Source: an uncultured Pelagibacteraceae bacterium
GTDB lineage: Bacteria > Pseudomonadota > Alphaproteobacteria > Pelagibacterales > AG-422-B15
Direction: 5' to 3'
DNA length: 64,000 bases
NCBI GenBank assembly: GCA_902617525.1
Contig: CACMWW010000003.1
Coordinates: 62,001-126,000, forward strand
The notes below the pieces were generated by a model. The model had not been told where the DNA came from. It saw only the letters and a list, made by a program, of their open reading frames with translations, and ran no database searches. A program made the position numbers and the translations under genes. Positions 18,766 to 27,600 of the stretch are shown piece by piece (position 1 is the first letter of the stretch; each line of letters opens with the position of its first letter).

Positions 18766-18780
18766 TGTTATATTATAACA
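18766..18780. promoter_or_regulatory. Zur-box-like palindrome in the znuC/znuA divergent promoter
   Basis: TGTTATA-T-TATAACA, perfect inverted repeat with 1-nt centre. Confidence 0.8.
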
Positions 18781-18813
18781 CTATACTCAATTATTAATGA
18801 AAGCAATTATACT

Positions 18814-19914
18814 ATGAAATTACAACATAAATTTGGCCTATTACTATCATCTCTATCTTTATTCTCCTTTATTTCTTCTGCTGAGGCTGAACCAAAAGTT
18901 GTAACATCAATAAAACCAATACATTCACTTGTAAGTTATGTTATGGATGGTGTTGGACGTCCTGATCTGCTTGTTGTCGGAAGCTCTTCTCCTCACACAT
19001 TCCAATTGAAACCCTCACACGCTACAATGCTACAAGAAGCAGATATCGTTTTTTGGATCGGAGAAGACTTAGAGTCGTTCTTGGAAACACCTCTTGACTC
19101 AATTGCTGCCAGTGCAAAAAGAGTAACACTCATGGATTCTGATCAGATTGAGCTTCTAAAATTTAGAGAAAAAAATGTATTTGATGATCATCACGATGAT
19201 CACGATGACCATGATGAACACGAAGATCATGCTGATGGACACGATGATCATGACGAACACGACGAACACGATGAACATGACGAACATGACGAACACGACG
19301 AACATGATGAACACGATGAACACGAAGGTCACGACGATCATGAAGAACACGCTGACGGACATGACGATCATGATGAACACGAAGGACATGATGATCACGG
19401 TCACCATCACGGTGAGCACGATATACATTTTTGGCTAGATCCAGAAATCGCAAAAACAATTGTAAGTATTGCTTCAGAAGAATTATCTGAAATTGATCCT
19501 GCCAATAAATCAATTTATTCATCCAATGCTGCGAATGCTATTAATGACCTTGACCAGTTAATAGACAATACAAGATCAAAAATAAATAGTGATGCAACAT
19601 ACATTGTGTTTCATGATGCCTTTCAATATTTTGAGCAGAGATTTGGTATTGAAGTAATTGGTGCTCTTACTGTAAATCCTGAGGTGTTGCCTGGTGCGAA
19701 GCAACTTGCAGAAATAAGAGAAGTTATTGAGCATGAGAGTGTTAATTGTTTATTTTCAGAGCCTCAATTTAACCCAAGTATTGCAGAAACAATTGCAAGT
19801 GATACTGGTATAAAGTCTGCCGTTTTAGATCCATTAGGAGCTGAATTGGAGCCAGGAAAAGATCTTTATTTTGATCTAATAGGTGACATGGCATCTTCAT
19901 TTGAAAATTGCTAA
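18814..19914 (+). CDS. znuA: Zinc ABC transporter substrate-binding protein
   Basis: Start reassigned to MKLQHKFG (signal peptide); KVVTSIKPIHSLV, GEHDIHFWLDP; very long His-rich loop. Confidence 0.93.
   Translation: MKLQHKFGLLLSSLSLFSFISSAEAEPKVVTSIKPIHSLVSYVMDGVGRPDLLVVGSSSPHTFQLKPSHATMLQEADIVFWIGEDLESFLETPLDSIAASAKRVTLMDSDQIELLKFREKNVFDDHHDDHDDHDEHEDHADGHDDHDEHDEHDEHDEHDEHDEHDEHDEHEGHDDHEEHADGHDDHDEHEGHDDHGHHHGEHDIHFWLDPEIAKTIVSIASEELSEIDPANKSIYSSNAANAINDLDQLIDNTRSKINSDATYIVFHDAFQYFEQRFGIEVIGALTVNPEVLPGAKQLAEIREVIEHESVNCLFSEPQFNPSIAETIASDTGIKSAVLDPLGAELEPGKDLYFDLIGDMASSFENC
19183..19427 (+). repeat. 9-bp minisatellite encoding the (DEH)n His-rich loop of ZnuA
   Basis: Repeated gacgaacac / gatgaacac units encoding DEHDEHDEHDEHDEHDEHDEH. 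Confidence 0.92.
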
Positions 19915-19932
19915 TTCTACAAAATATTTTTC

Positions 19933-20580
19933 ATGAGCTTATTTAAAGCTGACAATCTAGAATCTTTAAAAGAATTCAAGGATACTGACTATAAATTAGG
20001 TATATTGGAGCGTGAACAACCTGAGGGTGCAGGTTCTTTCTTTCAAAAATTAATGAAAAATGACTTTGGAATTGAGGGCACTCTTAGTTCAATTAATTTG
20101 AAAGAAGATTTAAAAAATTTGGTCCAGGAAATAATTCCTAACCAGTTAAGTTCAACTGAGTTTTATAATTATTGGCTTGCAGATATGGAAACCGTTTGCA
20201 GAATATTCTTACAGATTGAAAAAACTGATACACTTTGCTTTTGGCTTGGGACAAAACGAGAGTGTAGACGTTATCATGTTGATAACGTACCAAGACGTCT
20301 TTTGGTCACTTATGCTGGACAAGGTACAGAATGGATACAAAATCAGGATGCTGACCGTCTAGCCTATGAGGCAGGTGAACCAAATGAAAAGATCGTTAGA
20401 GATAAAAGTAAATTACATTTCATTGATAAATGGAACATTGCAATATTTACCGGTGGTAGCAATGGTATACTTCATCGCACACCTGATTCTGCTCTAAATG
20501 GTCCTTCAATATTAATGAAACTTGATCATCCGGAGTATTTAAATTCTGTATATTCTTCAGAAGTTCTTAAATTAAATTAG
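19933..20580 (+). CDS. DUF1826 family protein
   Basis: KRECRRYHVDNVPRRLLVTYAGQGTEWI, typical of DUF1826. Confidence 0.75.
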   Translation: MSLFKADNLESLKEFKDTDYKLGILEREQPEGAGSFFQKLMKNDFGIEGTLSSINLKEDLKNLVQEIIPNQLSSTEFYNYWLADMETVCRIFLQIEKTDTLCFWLGTKRECRRYHVDNVPRRLLVTYAGQGTEWIQNQDADRLAYEAGEPNEKIVRDKSKLHFIDKWNIAIFTGGSNGILHRTPDSALNGPSILMKLDHPEYLNSVYSSEVLKLN

Positions 20581-20581
20581 A

Positions 20582-21205
20582 TTAAATTAAATCAAACTTT
20601 TTTTTCTCAAAATCATACGTCTCTATAGATCCAGATCCAATATCATTCCAAACCCCATAAAGCATAATTTCACCTGACTTTACTTCAGTATTTATAAAGG
20701 GATATTTACTTAAGTTCTCTAATGATACGATAATGCTTTCTTTCTCCATGTACTTAACTTTCTCATCGTTTCCTTCGCCTGAAATGTTATCGTATACTGG
20801 TTTTAGTAACTTAAGCCAATTAGAAATTGATGAGTTATCATCAAAATTATTTTCATGACACATATGATACCCATTCTTTATACCTCCACATCCTGAGTGC
20901 CCAATTATAATAATATTTTTAATATTTAATGCCGTTACACCAAATTCGATAGCTGCAATTGTTCCGCTATGTTCCGTTAATTGACTATAGGGTGGCACTA
21001 TATTAGCAATATTTCTATGAACTAGCATTTCACCAGCTTTTGATTTGAATATAGCATTCGGATCAACCCTTGAGTCTACGCACGATATGATCATGTATTT
21101 AGGTGACTGACCTTCTTTTGCAAGTCTTTCAAAGTGATCTTTTTCTTGCGCGAAAGAGCTTTCTTTCCAGTCTCTGTATTTATTGATGAGATCTTTTGGT
21201 AACAT
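20582..21205 (-). CDS. Beta-class carbonic anhydrase
   Basis: SCVDSRVDPN and HSGCGGIK zinc-ligand motifs. Confidence 0.93.
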   Translation of the reverse strand: MLPKDLINKYRDWKESSFAQEKDHFERLAKEGQSPKYMIISCVDSRVDPNAIFKSKAGEMLVHRNIANIVPPYSQLTEHSGTIAAIEFGVTALNIKNIIIIGHSGCGGIKNGYHMCHENNFDDNSSISNWLKLLKPVYDNISGEGNDEKVKYMEKESIIVSLENLSKYPFINTEVKSGEIMLYGVWNDIGSGSIETYDFEKKKFDLI

Positions 21206-21209
21206 TCAC

Positions 21210-23138
21210 TTATTTATTTTTTATCCAAATAGGTGAAGACCATGCCATCTCACGCGTAATTTTTGGATAATTTTTAGCAGGTTTTTCATCAATTCTAATA
21301 CTATCATAAGTTGACCAACGACATGTAGGATTTTCGATAGCTCTTGCATAATAAAATGTATTTTGATCAGGTGTATACTCAGTATCAGTCCAAATTACTT
21401 CTAATCGATCAGATCCATAGTTTTCATCGAAAGAACAATTTTCAAAATTTACACTTGCTTTAGTTTCCTTACATTTGTTGTTTCTATTATTTATATCTCT
21501 ATCATCACTACAAATCACGTCGTAAACAACTTCATTTATTTTTCCATTCTCAGACCACCCTTTGATAATTTGAATTTTGTCTAAAGGTGCACTCAACGTG
21601 TCTCTCTCAGCAGTGATATAAAATTTAGGTTGCTGCATCGAACCATTCATTACTGTACTTCCCATTGGATGACCATTTTTATAAGACTCAGCTATTGGGT
21701 CTAATGAGTTTAGTAATTCTTCGGTACCATTGAAATTTAGAAAAAATCTTAATTTAATTCTCGTACCACTGGTCGCATATACTTCTTTTTTTTGCATTGC
21801 CTCAAACAATGTATCTCTATTATTTTCCTCAGCCCAAATTGCGGCTAGTCCGCCCGGATTATTTACTAGTTGAGTTAAAAGTAAACCATCCTTCACTCTC
21901 ACTTTAGATGGTCCAACAAAACTAGTGCGACCTCTGTAATCCCATTCCTCAGTATCCCCAGGATTTGAATTATGTGAGTCAGAACTACCAATCATACCAA
22001 AATCAAGTGGATTAAAGCCTATTTTATCTTCGAGGGTCAGTCCAATTTTTAGACCATCGCGCGCCATAGAAGTTTCCTGAATACAAAGAGTATCATTTTC
22101 TTTTTTACACTTTGGATAAAACTGCTCAATATCGCATTCTTCATCTGTGCTTCCAAAAAATGTACTGCACTCAGAACTTCCTTTATCTTGAAAAATTTCA
22201 ACTAACGGTTCGTTATCATTTCTAAGTTTCCAATCATCAATTGTATATTTATCATTGTCTATGGTGTGATTTGCAAACGCATATCCCCATGATCTATTAC
22301 CGTTGTGCGGTATTGTCATAAATTCACATGGATGATTGCAGTTTTCTATCAATTTTTTCCACAAATCAATGGCAGTATGTGCATCAAACAGCGAATAAGC
22401 TTTTTCTGGAACTGTATTATTTTTAAATATGACGTTCCTGTGATTATATCCACCATCAGGTAATGTAGGTGAATATTCGTATGCAACGAAAGTTGTAAAT
22501 TTTCCAGGCTCATAATGAAGATCTGCAGCTTTTATAATTTTATCCCATGTTGATCTTACAAAACGCTTTTCTTTTTCCTTATCTCCTATTGCTTCGGACA
22601 TGATACTGACCGGTGGTCGCGCAACAGAAGTATCACGCAGACCAATAAAAAAACGATAGCTAGGAGACTCGAGTCTTTCACATGTAAGTCGTGACTCATC
22701 AGTAATTTCTGGGTCAGCACAACTTTCTTGAAGGCCAAATGTTTCGGCGTGATCAGTAACAGCTGCAAAGTCAAGTGGTCTTGAAATTTGCATTGTTTCG
22801 CCAAACATATTCTGCATTGGTTCACCTTTTGCAAAATTATAAGTCTCTTCTAGGCCGTAACGATTTCCAAAAATATATGAGTCGAATGATAAACTGGAGT
22901 GAACATGAAGATCACCAAAGTATACATTTTTATTTTTACTTGGCTTTTTAAACTCAAATGGTTCAAAAACGGTTTGCTTAGTAATATTCTCTCTTTGCTC
23001 TTTTGCCTCTTCGGATAGTTTTTGAATATCTTCCTTTGATAAGACAGGTACATTGTATAAGTTGTATAAATAAAGAGAACCAATTAAAATCAAAAAACCT
23101 AATGTACTGAGTAGAATAATCCAATGAATTTTTCTCAT
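21210..23138 (-). CDS. DUF3604 domain protein
   Basis: N-terminal TM; YFGDLHVHSSLSFDSY, AVTDHAETFG, FGMIGSSDSHNSNPGDTEE. Confidence 0.8.
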   Translation of the reverse strand: MRKIHWIILLSTLGFLILIGSLYLYNLYNVPVLSKEDIQKLSEEAKEQRENITKQTVFEPFEFKKPSKNKNVYFGDLHVHSSLSFDSYIFGNRYGLEETYNFAKGEPMQNMFGETMQISRPLDFAAVTDHAETFGLQESCADPEITDESRLTCERLESPSYRFFIGLRDTSVARPPVSIMSEAIGDKEKEKRFVRSTWDKIIKAADLHYEPGKFTTFVAYEYSPTLPDGGYNHRNVIFKNNTVPEKAYSLFDAHTAIDLWKKLIENCNHPCEFMTIPHNGNRSWGYAFANHTIDNDKYTIDDWKLRNDNEPLVEIFQDKGSSECSTFFGSTDEECDIEQFYPKCKKENDTLCIQETSMARDGLKIGLTLEDKIGFNPLDFGMIGSSDSHNSNPGDTEEWDYRGRTSFVGPSKVRVKDGLLLTQLVNNPGGLAAIWAEENNRDTLFEAMQKKEVYATSGTRIKLRFFLNFNGTEELLNSLDPIAESYKNGHPMGSTVMNGSMQQPKFYITAERDTLSAPLDKIQIIKGWSENGKINEVVYDVICSDDRDINNRNNKCKETKASVNFENCSFDENYGSDRLEVIWTDTEYTPDQNTFYYARAIENPTCRWSTYDSIRIDEKPAKNYPKITREMAWSSPIWIKNK

Positions 23139-23183
23139 AATATCTAGTCATAGACAATATAAGGGTATAAAATTTTTACAAGC

Positions 23184-24326
23184 ATGTCAGAAGGATATAT
23201 TTTAAAAAAAACTGAAAAATCTCTACCTTTAAATTGGTATTTCAATCAAAAGCAATTTGATAGAGAGATTTCAAAAGTTTTGTCTAAAGAGTGGTTATAT
23301 GTTTGCCACGTGGATACTATTTCAAAACCTTTATCTTTTCACACAGTTGAAATTAGCAAATTTAATATACTTATTGTTCGTGATAAAGAAGGAGAAATAA
23401 ATGCTTTTTATAATTCATGTAGTCATCGAGGTTCAATTTTAAAAAAAGAAAAAAGTGGCAAACTAAAATCAAATTTATTGATTTGCCCATATCATCAATG
23501 GTCATATAACGCCAGTAATGGAAATTTATTACGAACTACATCTATTATTGATCCTAAAAATTTTAGAAAAGATGAAAATTGTCTAACAAAAGTAAAAATT
23601 AAAGTTTGGAATGGGTTAGTTTTTATTAACATGAATAAAAACGCTAAATGGAATGCAAAAAAAGTATTTCCAGATTACAGTGATGCTTTTTCTCAATTGA
23701 ATGTCAGTGACTACCAAATTGGCCATACCTGGAAGAAAAAAATAAAGTGTAATTGGAAAATATTTTGGGAAAATTATAGTGAATGCTTACATTGTCCCAA
23801 CCTTCATCCTGAACTATCTGACCTAGTCCCTATTTATGGAAGAAGGTTAGTAGATATTAAAGATGATCCAAACTGGAAACGTTTTACTCATCATGATGAT
23901 CCAAAGTACAAAGGTGGAATGAAAAAAGGTACTGAAACTTGGTCAATGAATGGAAGCGCACAAGGTCATCGAGTAGAGTACTTGGAAAATCAAACCGATT
24001 TTCCTGGTTACATTTACATGACTACTTGGCCTTCTATGTTTTTAGCAATATTTACTGACCATATAAGAATGGTTCGTATTCTTCCTTTATCAGAGGAACT
24101 TACAGAAGTTACGGCAGAGTGGGTATTTAGAAAAGAAACTCTTAAAGATAAAAAATATTCAATGAAAAATGTTGTTGATTTTGCTGTATTAGTCATGAAA
24201 CAAGATGCAGAAGCTTGCGAACTGAATCAAAAAGGCATACATAATCCAACAAGAAAAAATGGAACATTAATGCCTGAAGAGTATGAAATTAAAAGGTTTC
24301 ACAGCTGGCTTAGAAAAAAACTATAA
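23184..24326 (+). CDS. Rieske non-heme iron oxygenase alpha subunit
   Basis: CSHRGSIL...CPYHQWSY Rieske motif; NWKIFWENYSECLHCPNLHPEL mononuclear iron region. Confidence 0.9.
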   Translation: MSEGYILKKTEKSLPLNWYFNQKQFDREISKVLSKEWLYVCHVDTISKPLSFHTVEISKFNILIVRDKEGEINAFYNSCSHRGSILKKEKSGKLKSNLLICPYHQWSYNASNGNLLRTTSIIDPKNFRKDENCLTKVKIKVWNGLVFINMNKNAKWNAKKVFPDYSDAFSQLNVSDYQIGHTWKKKIKCNWKIFWENYSECLHCPNLHPELSDLVPIYGRRLVDIKDDPNWKRFTHHDDPKYKGGMKKGTETWSMNGSAQGHRVEYLENQTDFPGYIYMTTWPSMFLAIFTDHIRMVRILPLSEELTEVTAEWVFRKETLKDKKYSMKNVVDFAVLVMKQDAEACELNQKGIHNPTRKNGTLMPEEYEIKRFHSWLRKKL

Positions 24327-24336
24327 ATTATTCCAA

Positions 24337-25500
24337 ATGAATTCAGTTACACAAAATTATGAGAAGGAAATGCTTGAGTGGCGTCATGATTTTCATGCGC
24401 ATCCTGAGCTAAATTTTGACTTAGATATAACCTCATCAAAAGTTGCAGATATTTTAAAGAGTTTTGGACTGGAAGTACATGAAGGCATAGGTAAGACCGG
24501 AATTGTTGCTGTTCTCAAAAATGGAAACAGTAATAAAAGTATTGGTATTCGTGCAGATATGGATGCATTACCGGTAACAGAGGAAAATGACTGCACGTAT
24601 AAGTCCAATCACGAAGGTAAAATGCATGCGTGTGGTCACGATGGTCATACAGCAATGGCTCTAGGTGCAGCTAAATATCTAAGTAATACAAAAAATTTTA
24701 ACGGAACTGTTTATTTTATTTTTCAACCTGATGAAGAAAAAACTCAGGGAGCTCAAGCAATGATAGATGATGGGCTGTTTGAAACGTTCCCAATGGATGA
24801 GGTATATGCTTTTCATAATTTGCCCGGTATGGAACTTGGAACCTTTGCAACAAGAGCAGGAACTATCACTGCAAGCGAAAGTTTATTTAAAATTGAATTA
24901 AGAGGTCAGGGAGGTCATTCAGCCTTGCCACACATGGGCGTTGATACTATTACAGTAGGTACTCAAATAATAACAGCTCTTCAATCAATTGTTTCGAGAA
25001 AAATTAATCCAGCTATGAATGGTGTTGTTTCAGTCACAAAATTTGAGTCTGATGGCAATGAAAATATACTGCCCGGTCATTCTATCATTTCAGGTGATGC
25101 ACGTGCGTTGTCACCAGAAGCCAATCAAATTATTGAACGCAGCATGAAAGATATTGTAGATGGAACGGCGAAAGCACATGGTGTCGATTATGATTTTAAT
25201 TACCTCACAAGAACAAACATGACAATTAATTCTAGAGATCAAGCAGCTTTTGCAAGTAAGGTTGCAGCTGACCTATTTGGAGAGGATAAAGTAGATGGAA
25301 ATTGTGATCCAAAATTATTTTCTGAGGATTTTGCCCAGATGCTAATGGTTAAGCCTGGATGCTATATTTTAATTGGAAATGGAACAGAAGGAACTCATGG
25401 ACAATCTTTACATTCTTCAAATTATGATTTTAACGACAAGCTTCTTGTCATTGGTTCATCATTTTGGTCTAAACTTGTTGAAGAAAGACTTAATGATTAA
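24337..25500 (+). CDS. M20 family amidohydrolase / N-acyl-amino acid deacylase
   Basis: HACGHDGHTAMALGAAKYL, GQGGHSALPHMGVD. Start moved to MNSVTQNYEKEM. Confidence 0.88.
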   Translation: MNSVTQNYEKEMLEWRHDFHAHPELNFDLDITSSKVADILKSFGLEVHEGIGKTGIVAVLKNGNSNKSIGIRADMDALPVTEENDCTYKSNHEGKMHACGHDGHTAMALGAAKYLSNTKNFNGTVYFIFQPDEEKTQGAQAMIDDGLFETFPMDEVYAFHNLPGMELGTFATRAGTITASESLFKIELRGQGGHSALPHMGVDTITVGTQIITALQSIVSRKINPAMNGVVSVTKFESDGNENILPGHSIISGDARALSPEANQIIERSMKDIVDGTAKAHGVDYDFNYLTRTNMTINSRDQAAFASKVAADLFGEDKVDGNCDPKLFSEDFAQMLMVKPGCYILIGNGTEGTHGQSLHSSNYDFNDKLLVIGSSFWSKLVEERLND

Positions 25501-26669
25501 TGATATTTTCTAAAAGTGAGTATATTGAAAGACTAAATAAAGTAAAAAAATCAATGCAAGAAAAGGGTATTGATTTATTAGTCTCTCAAGATACAGCAAA
25601 CATAAATTACCTTACCGGTTATGATGCATGGTCTTTTTATTATGCTCAATGTGTAATTATACATATAGACTTAGAAGAACCTTTACTTTTCGTACGTGAT
25701 CAAGATGCTGGAGGGGCATTCCTTCAAAACTGCTGGTCACAAGAAAATATAATTGTTTACGCTGAAAAATATATACATACATGGCCAAATCATCCTTATG
25801 ATTATTTGATTGAAATAATTAAAAATAAAAATTGGGACAAACTTTCAATTGGACTTGAAATGGACAGTCATTATTTCACGGCATTTTGTTATAAAAAATT
25901 ATTAGACGGGCTTCCTGATGCCACGCTGAAAGATTGTGAGCGCCTTGTGAATTGGGTACGATTTGTGAAATCAGATGCAGAAATTGATCTAATGAAAAAC
26001 GCCGCTTTAATTACTGATAAATCAATGCAAACTGCAATTGATGTTATCAATCCAGGTGTTAGACAATGCGATGCAGTTGGAGAGATACAAAAAGCAATGT
26101 TTTATGGAACTCCAGAGTATGGAGGAGAATATTCAAGTATAGCAACTTTACTTCCAACTGGAGCTGGGACTTCTGCCTCACATCTAACGGCTACGCAGGA
26201 AAGATTTGTTAAAGGCGAAGCAACAATAATTGAAATTGCCGGTGTTTATAAAAGGTATCATGCACCACTTGCAAGAACAGTTCTGCTTGGAAAAGCAGAA
26301 CAAAAAAAAATTGACGCCATAAATGCAACTAACGAGGCGCTAAATGAGGGTATATCAGCCATAAAGCCAGGCAATACAGCAGATGACGTTGCACAAAAAT
26401 TTTGGGCAGTATTAGATAAATACGATATCAAAAAGGAATCTCGGACTGGATACTCCATTGGAATTGGTTATCCACCTGATTGGGGTGAGCACACGATAAA
26501 CATATCAAAAGGTGATCCAACTATCTTACAACCAAATGTTACATTTCATATGATTGCTGTTATGCAATTTGGCGATTGGGGAGTAGAGGCAAGTCACTCA
26601 TTACGTGTTACAGAAAGTGGCTCAGAAAAGTTTTCAGATTTCTCAAGCGATTTATTCATAAAAGAGTAG
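25500..26669 (+). CDS. M24 family peptidase-like hydrolase, ectoine hydrolase (DoeA/EutD)-like
   Basis: LTGYDAWSFYYAQCVI, YGGEYSSIATLLPTGAGTSASHLT, EIAGVYKRYHAPLARTVLLG resemble DoeA from memory. Confidence 0.6.
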   Translation: MIFSKSEYIERLNKVKKSMQEKGIDLLVSQDTANINYLTGYDAWSFYYAQCVIIHIDLEEPLLFVRDQDAGGAFLQNCWSQENIIVYAEKYIHTWPNHPYDYLIEIIKNKNWDKLSIGLEMDSHYFTAFCYKKLLDGLPDATLKDCERLVNWVRFVKSDAEIDLMKNAALITDKSMQTAIDVINPGVRQCDAVGEIQKAMFYGTPEYGGEYSSIATLLPTGAGTSASHLTATQERFVKGEATIIEIAGVYKRYHAPLARTVLLGKAEQKKIDAINATNEALNEGISAIKPGNTADDVAQKFWAVLDKYDIKKESRTGYSIGIGYPPDWGEHTINISKGDPTILQPNVTFHMIAVMQFGDWGVEASHSLRVTESGSEKFSDFSSDLFIKE

Positions 26670-26754
26670 CAGATAACTGGGAATGAGCGTCCCTTGTTTT
26701 TACTAGAGAATCCATTAAATATTGTATAAAGTAGCGCAATTCATGGAGTTAATT

Positions 26755-26943
26755 ATGGGTATTCATCACGATTATAAATCAAAACGTGGGGAGAGAGCGA
26801 TGGCCAAGCAGCAGAAACGTGAGGCTAAGTTTTCTGATAACACGGATAAAAAAGAAGAAGAAAAGCTCATCAAAGAATTAAAAAAAGCAGGGTTAAATAA
26901 AGATGAAATCAAACAATTCCTCGAAGGAAGAGCAAAAGGATAA
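26755..26943 (+). CDS. Small conserved-type hypothetical protein
   Basis: MGIHHDYKSKRGERAMAKQQKREAKFSDN..., ATG preceded by a GGAG-like site. Confidence 0.5.
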   Translation: MGIHHDYKSKRGERAMAKQQKREAKFSDNTDKKEEEKLIKELKKAGLNKDEIKQFLEGRAKG

Positions 26944-27037
26944 AAAGCTCGACAGCACAGAAAGGCTTGCTGAGGCACTAAGGCAAAATTTAAGAAAAAG
27001 AAAAGAGTTTCAAAGAAGGCAAAAGAAAGAAGATTAA
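26903..27037 (+). CDS. Small basic protein (44 aa) overlapping the preceding ORF
   Basis: Unlisted short [47 protein letters not shown], just before dcd. Confidence 0.45.
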   Translation: MKSNNSSKEEQKDKKLDSTERLAEALRQNLRKRKEFQRRQKKED

Positions 27038-27038
27038 T

Positions 27039-27593
27039 ATGACAATCATGTCGGATAACTGGATAAAGAAAAAAGCCTTGGAAGAAGGAATGATTGAACC
27101 GTTCGTTGATGGACAAAAAAAAGAAGGTACAATTTCTTTTGGCCTTTCATCATATGGTTACGATGCAAGGGTTTCAGAAGAATTTAAGATTTTCACCAAT
27201 GTAGACTCTGCTTTAGTTGATCCAAAAAACTTTGATGATAAAGGGTTTGTAGATCGGCCTGGTAAAGAATGCATAATTCCACCTAACTCATTTGCATTAG
27301 CAAGAACCGTTGAGTATTTTAGAATTCCTCGCGATGTTCTTGTAATTTGTTTGGGAAAATCAACTTATGCGAGATGTGGTATTATCGTAAATGTTACTCC
27401 ACTCGAGCCAGAGTGGGAGGGTCACGTAACTTTAGAATTTTCTAACACAACTCCATTACCTGCAAAAATTTATGCTAATGAGGGAGCGTGCCAGTTTTTA
27501 TTCTATAAGGGAGAAGCGCCACCAGAAGTTTCATATAAAGATCGTAAAGGTAAATATATGATGCAAAAAGGGGTTACTTTACCTAAGCTTTAA
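27039..27593 (+). CDS. dcd: dCTP deaminase
   Basis: [48 protein letters not shown]. Confidence 0.95.
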   Translation: MTIMSDNWIKKKALEEGMIEPFVDGQKKEGTISFGLSSYGYDARVSEEFKIFTNVDSALVDPKNFDDKGFVDRPGKECIIPPNSFALARTVEYFRIPRDVLVICLGKSTYARCGIIVNVTPLEPEWEGHVTLEFSNTTPLPAKIYANEGACQFLFYKGEAPPEVSYKDRKGKYMMQKGVTLPKL

Positions 27594-27600
27594 ATCGTTC

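Noticed and set aside
19156-19522. Three additional ORFs over the znuA His-rich tract (both strands)
   Set aside because: By-products of the 9-bp repeat; low-complexity translations (e.g. TNTMNMTNMT, VHRVHHVRRVRH).
26670-26720. GGGA..TCCC hairpin after the M24 gene as a terminator
   Set aside because: Only a 4-bp stem with a weak U-run (TTGTTTTT); too weak to call.
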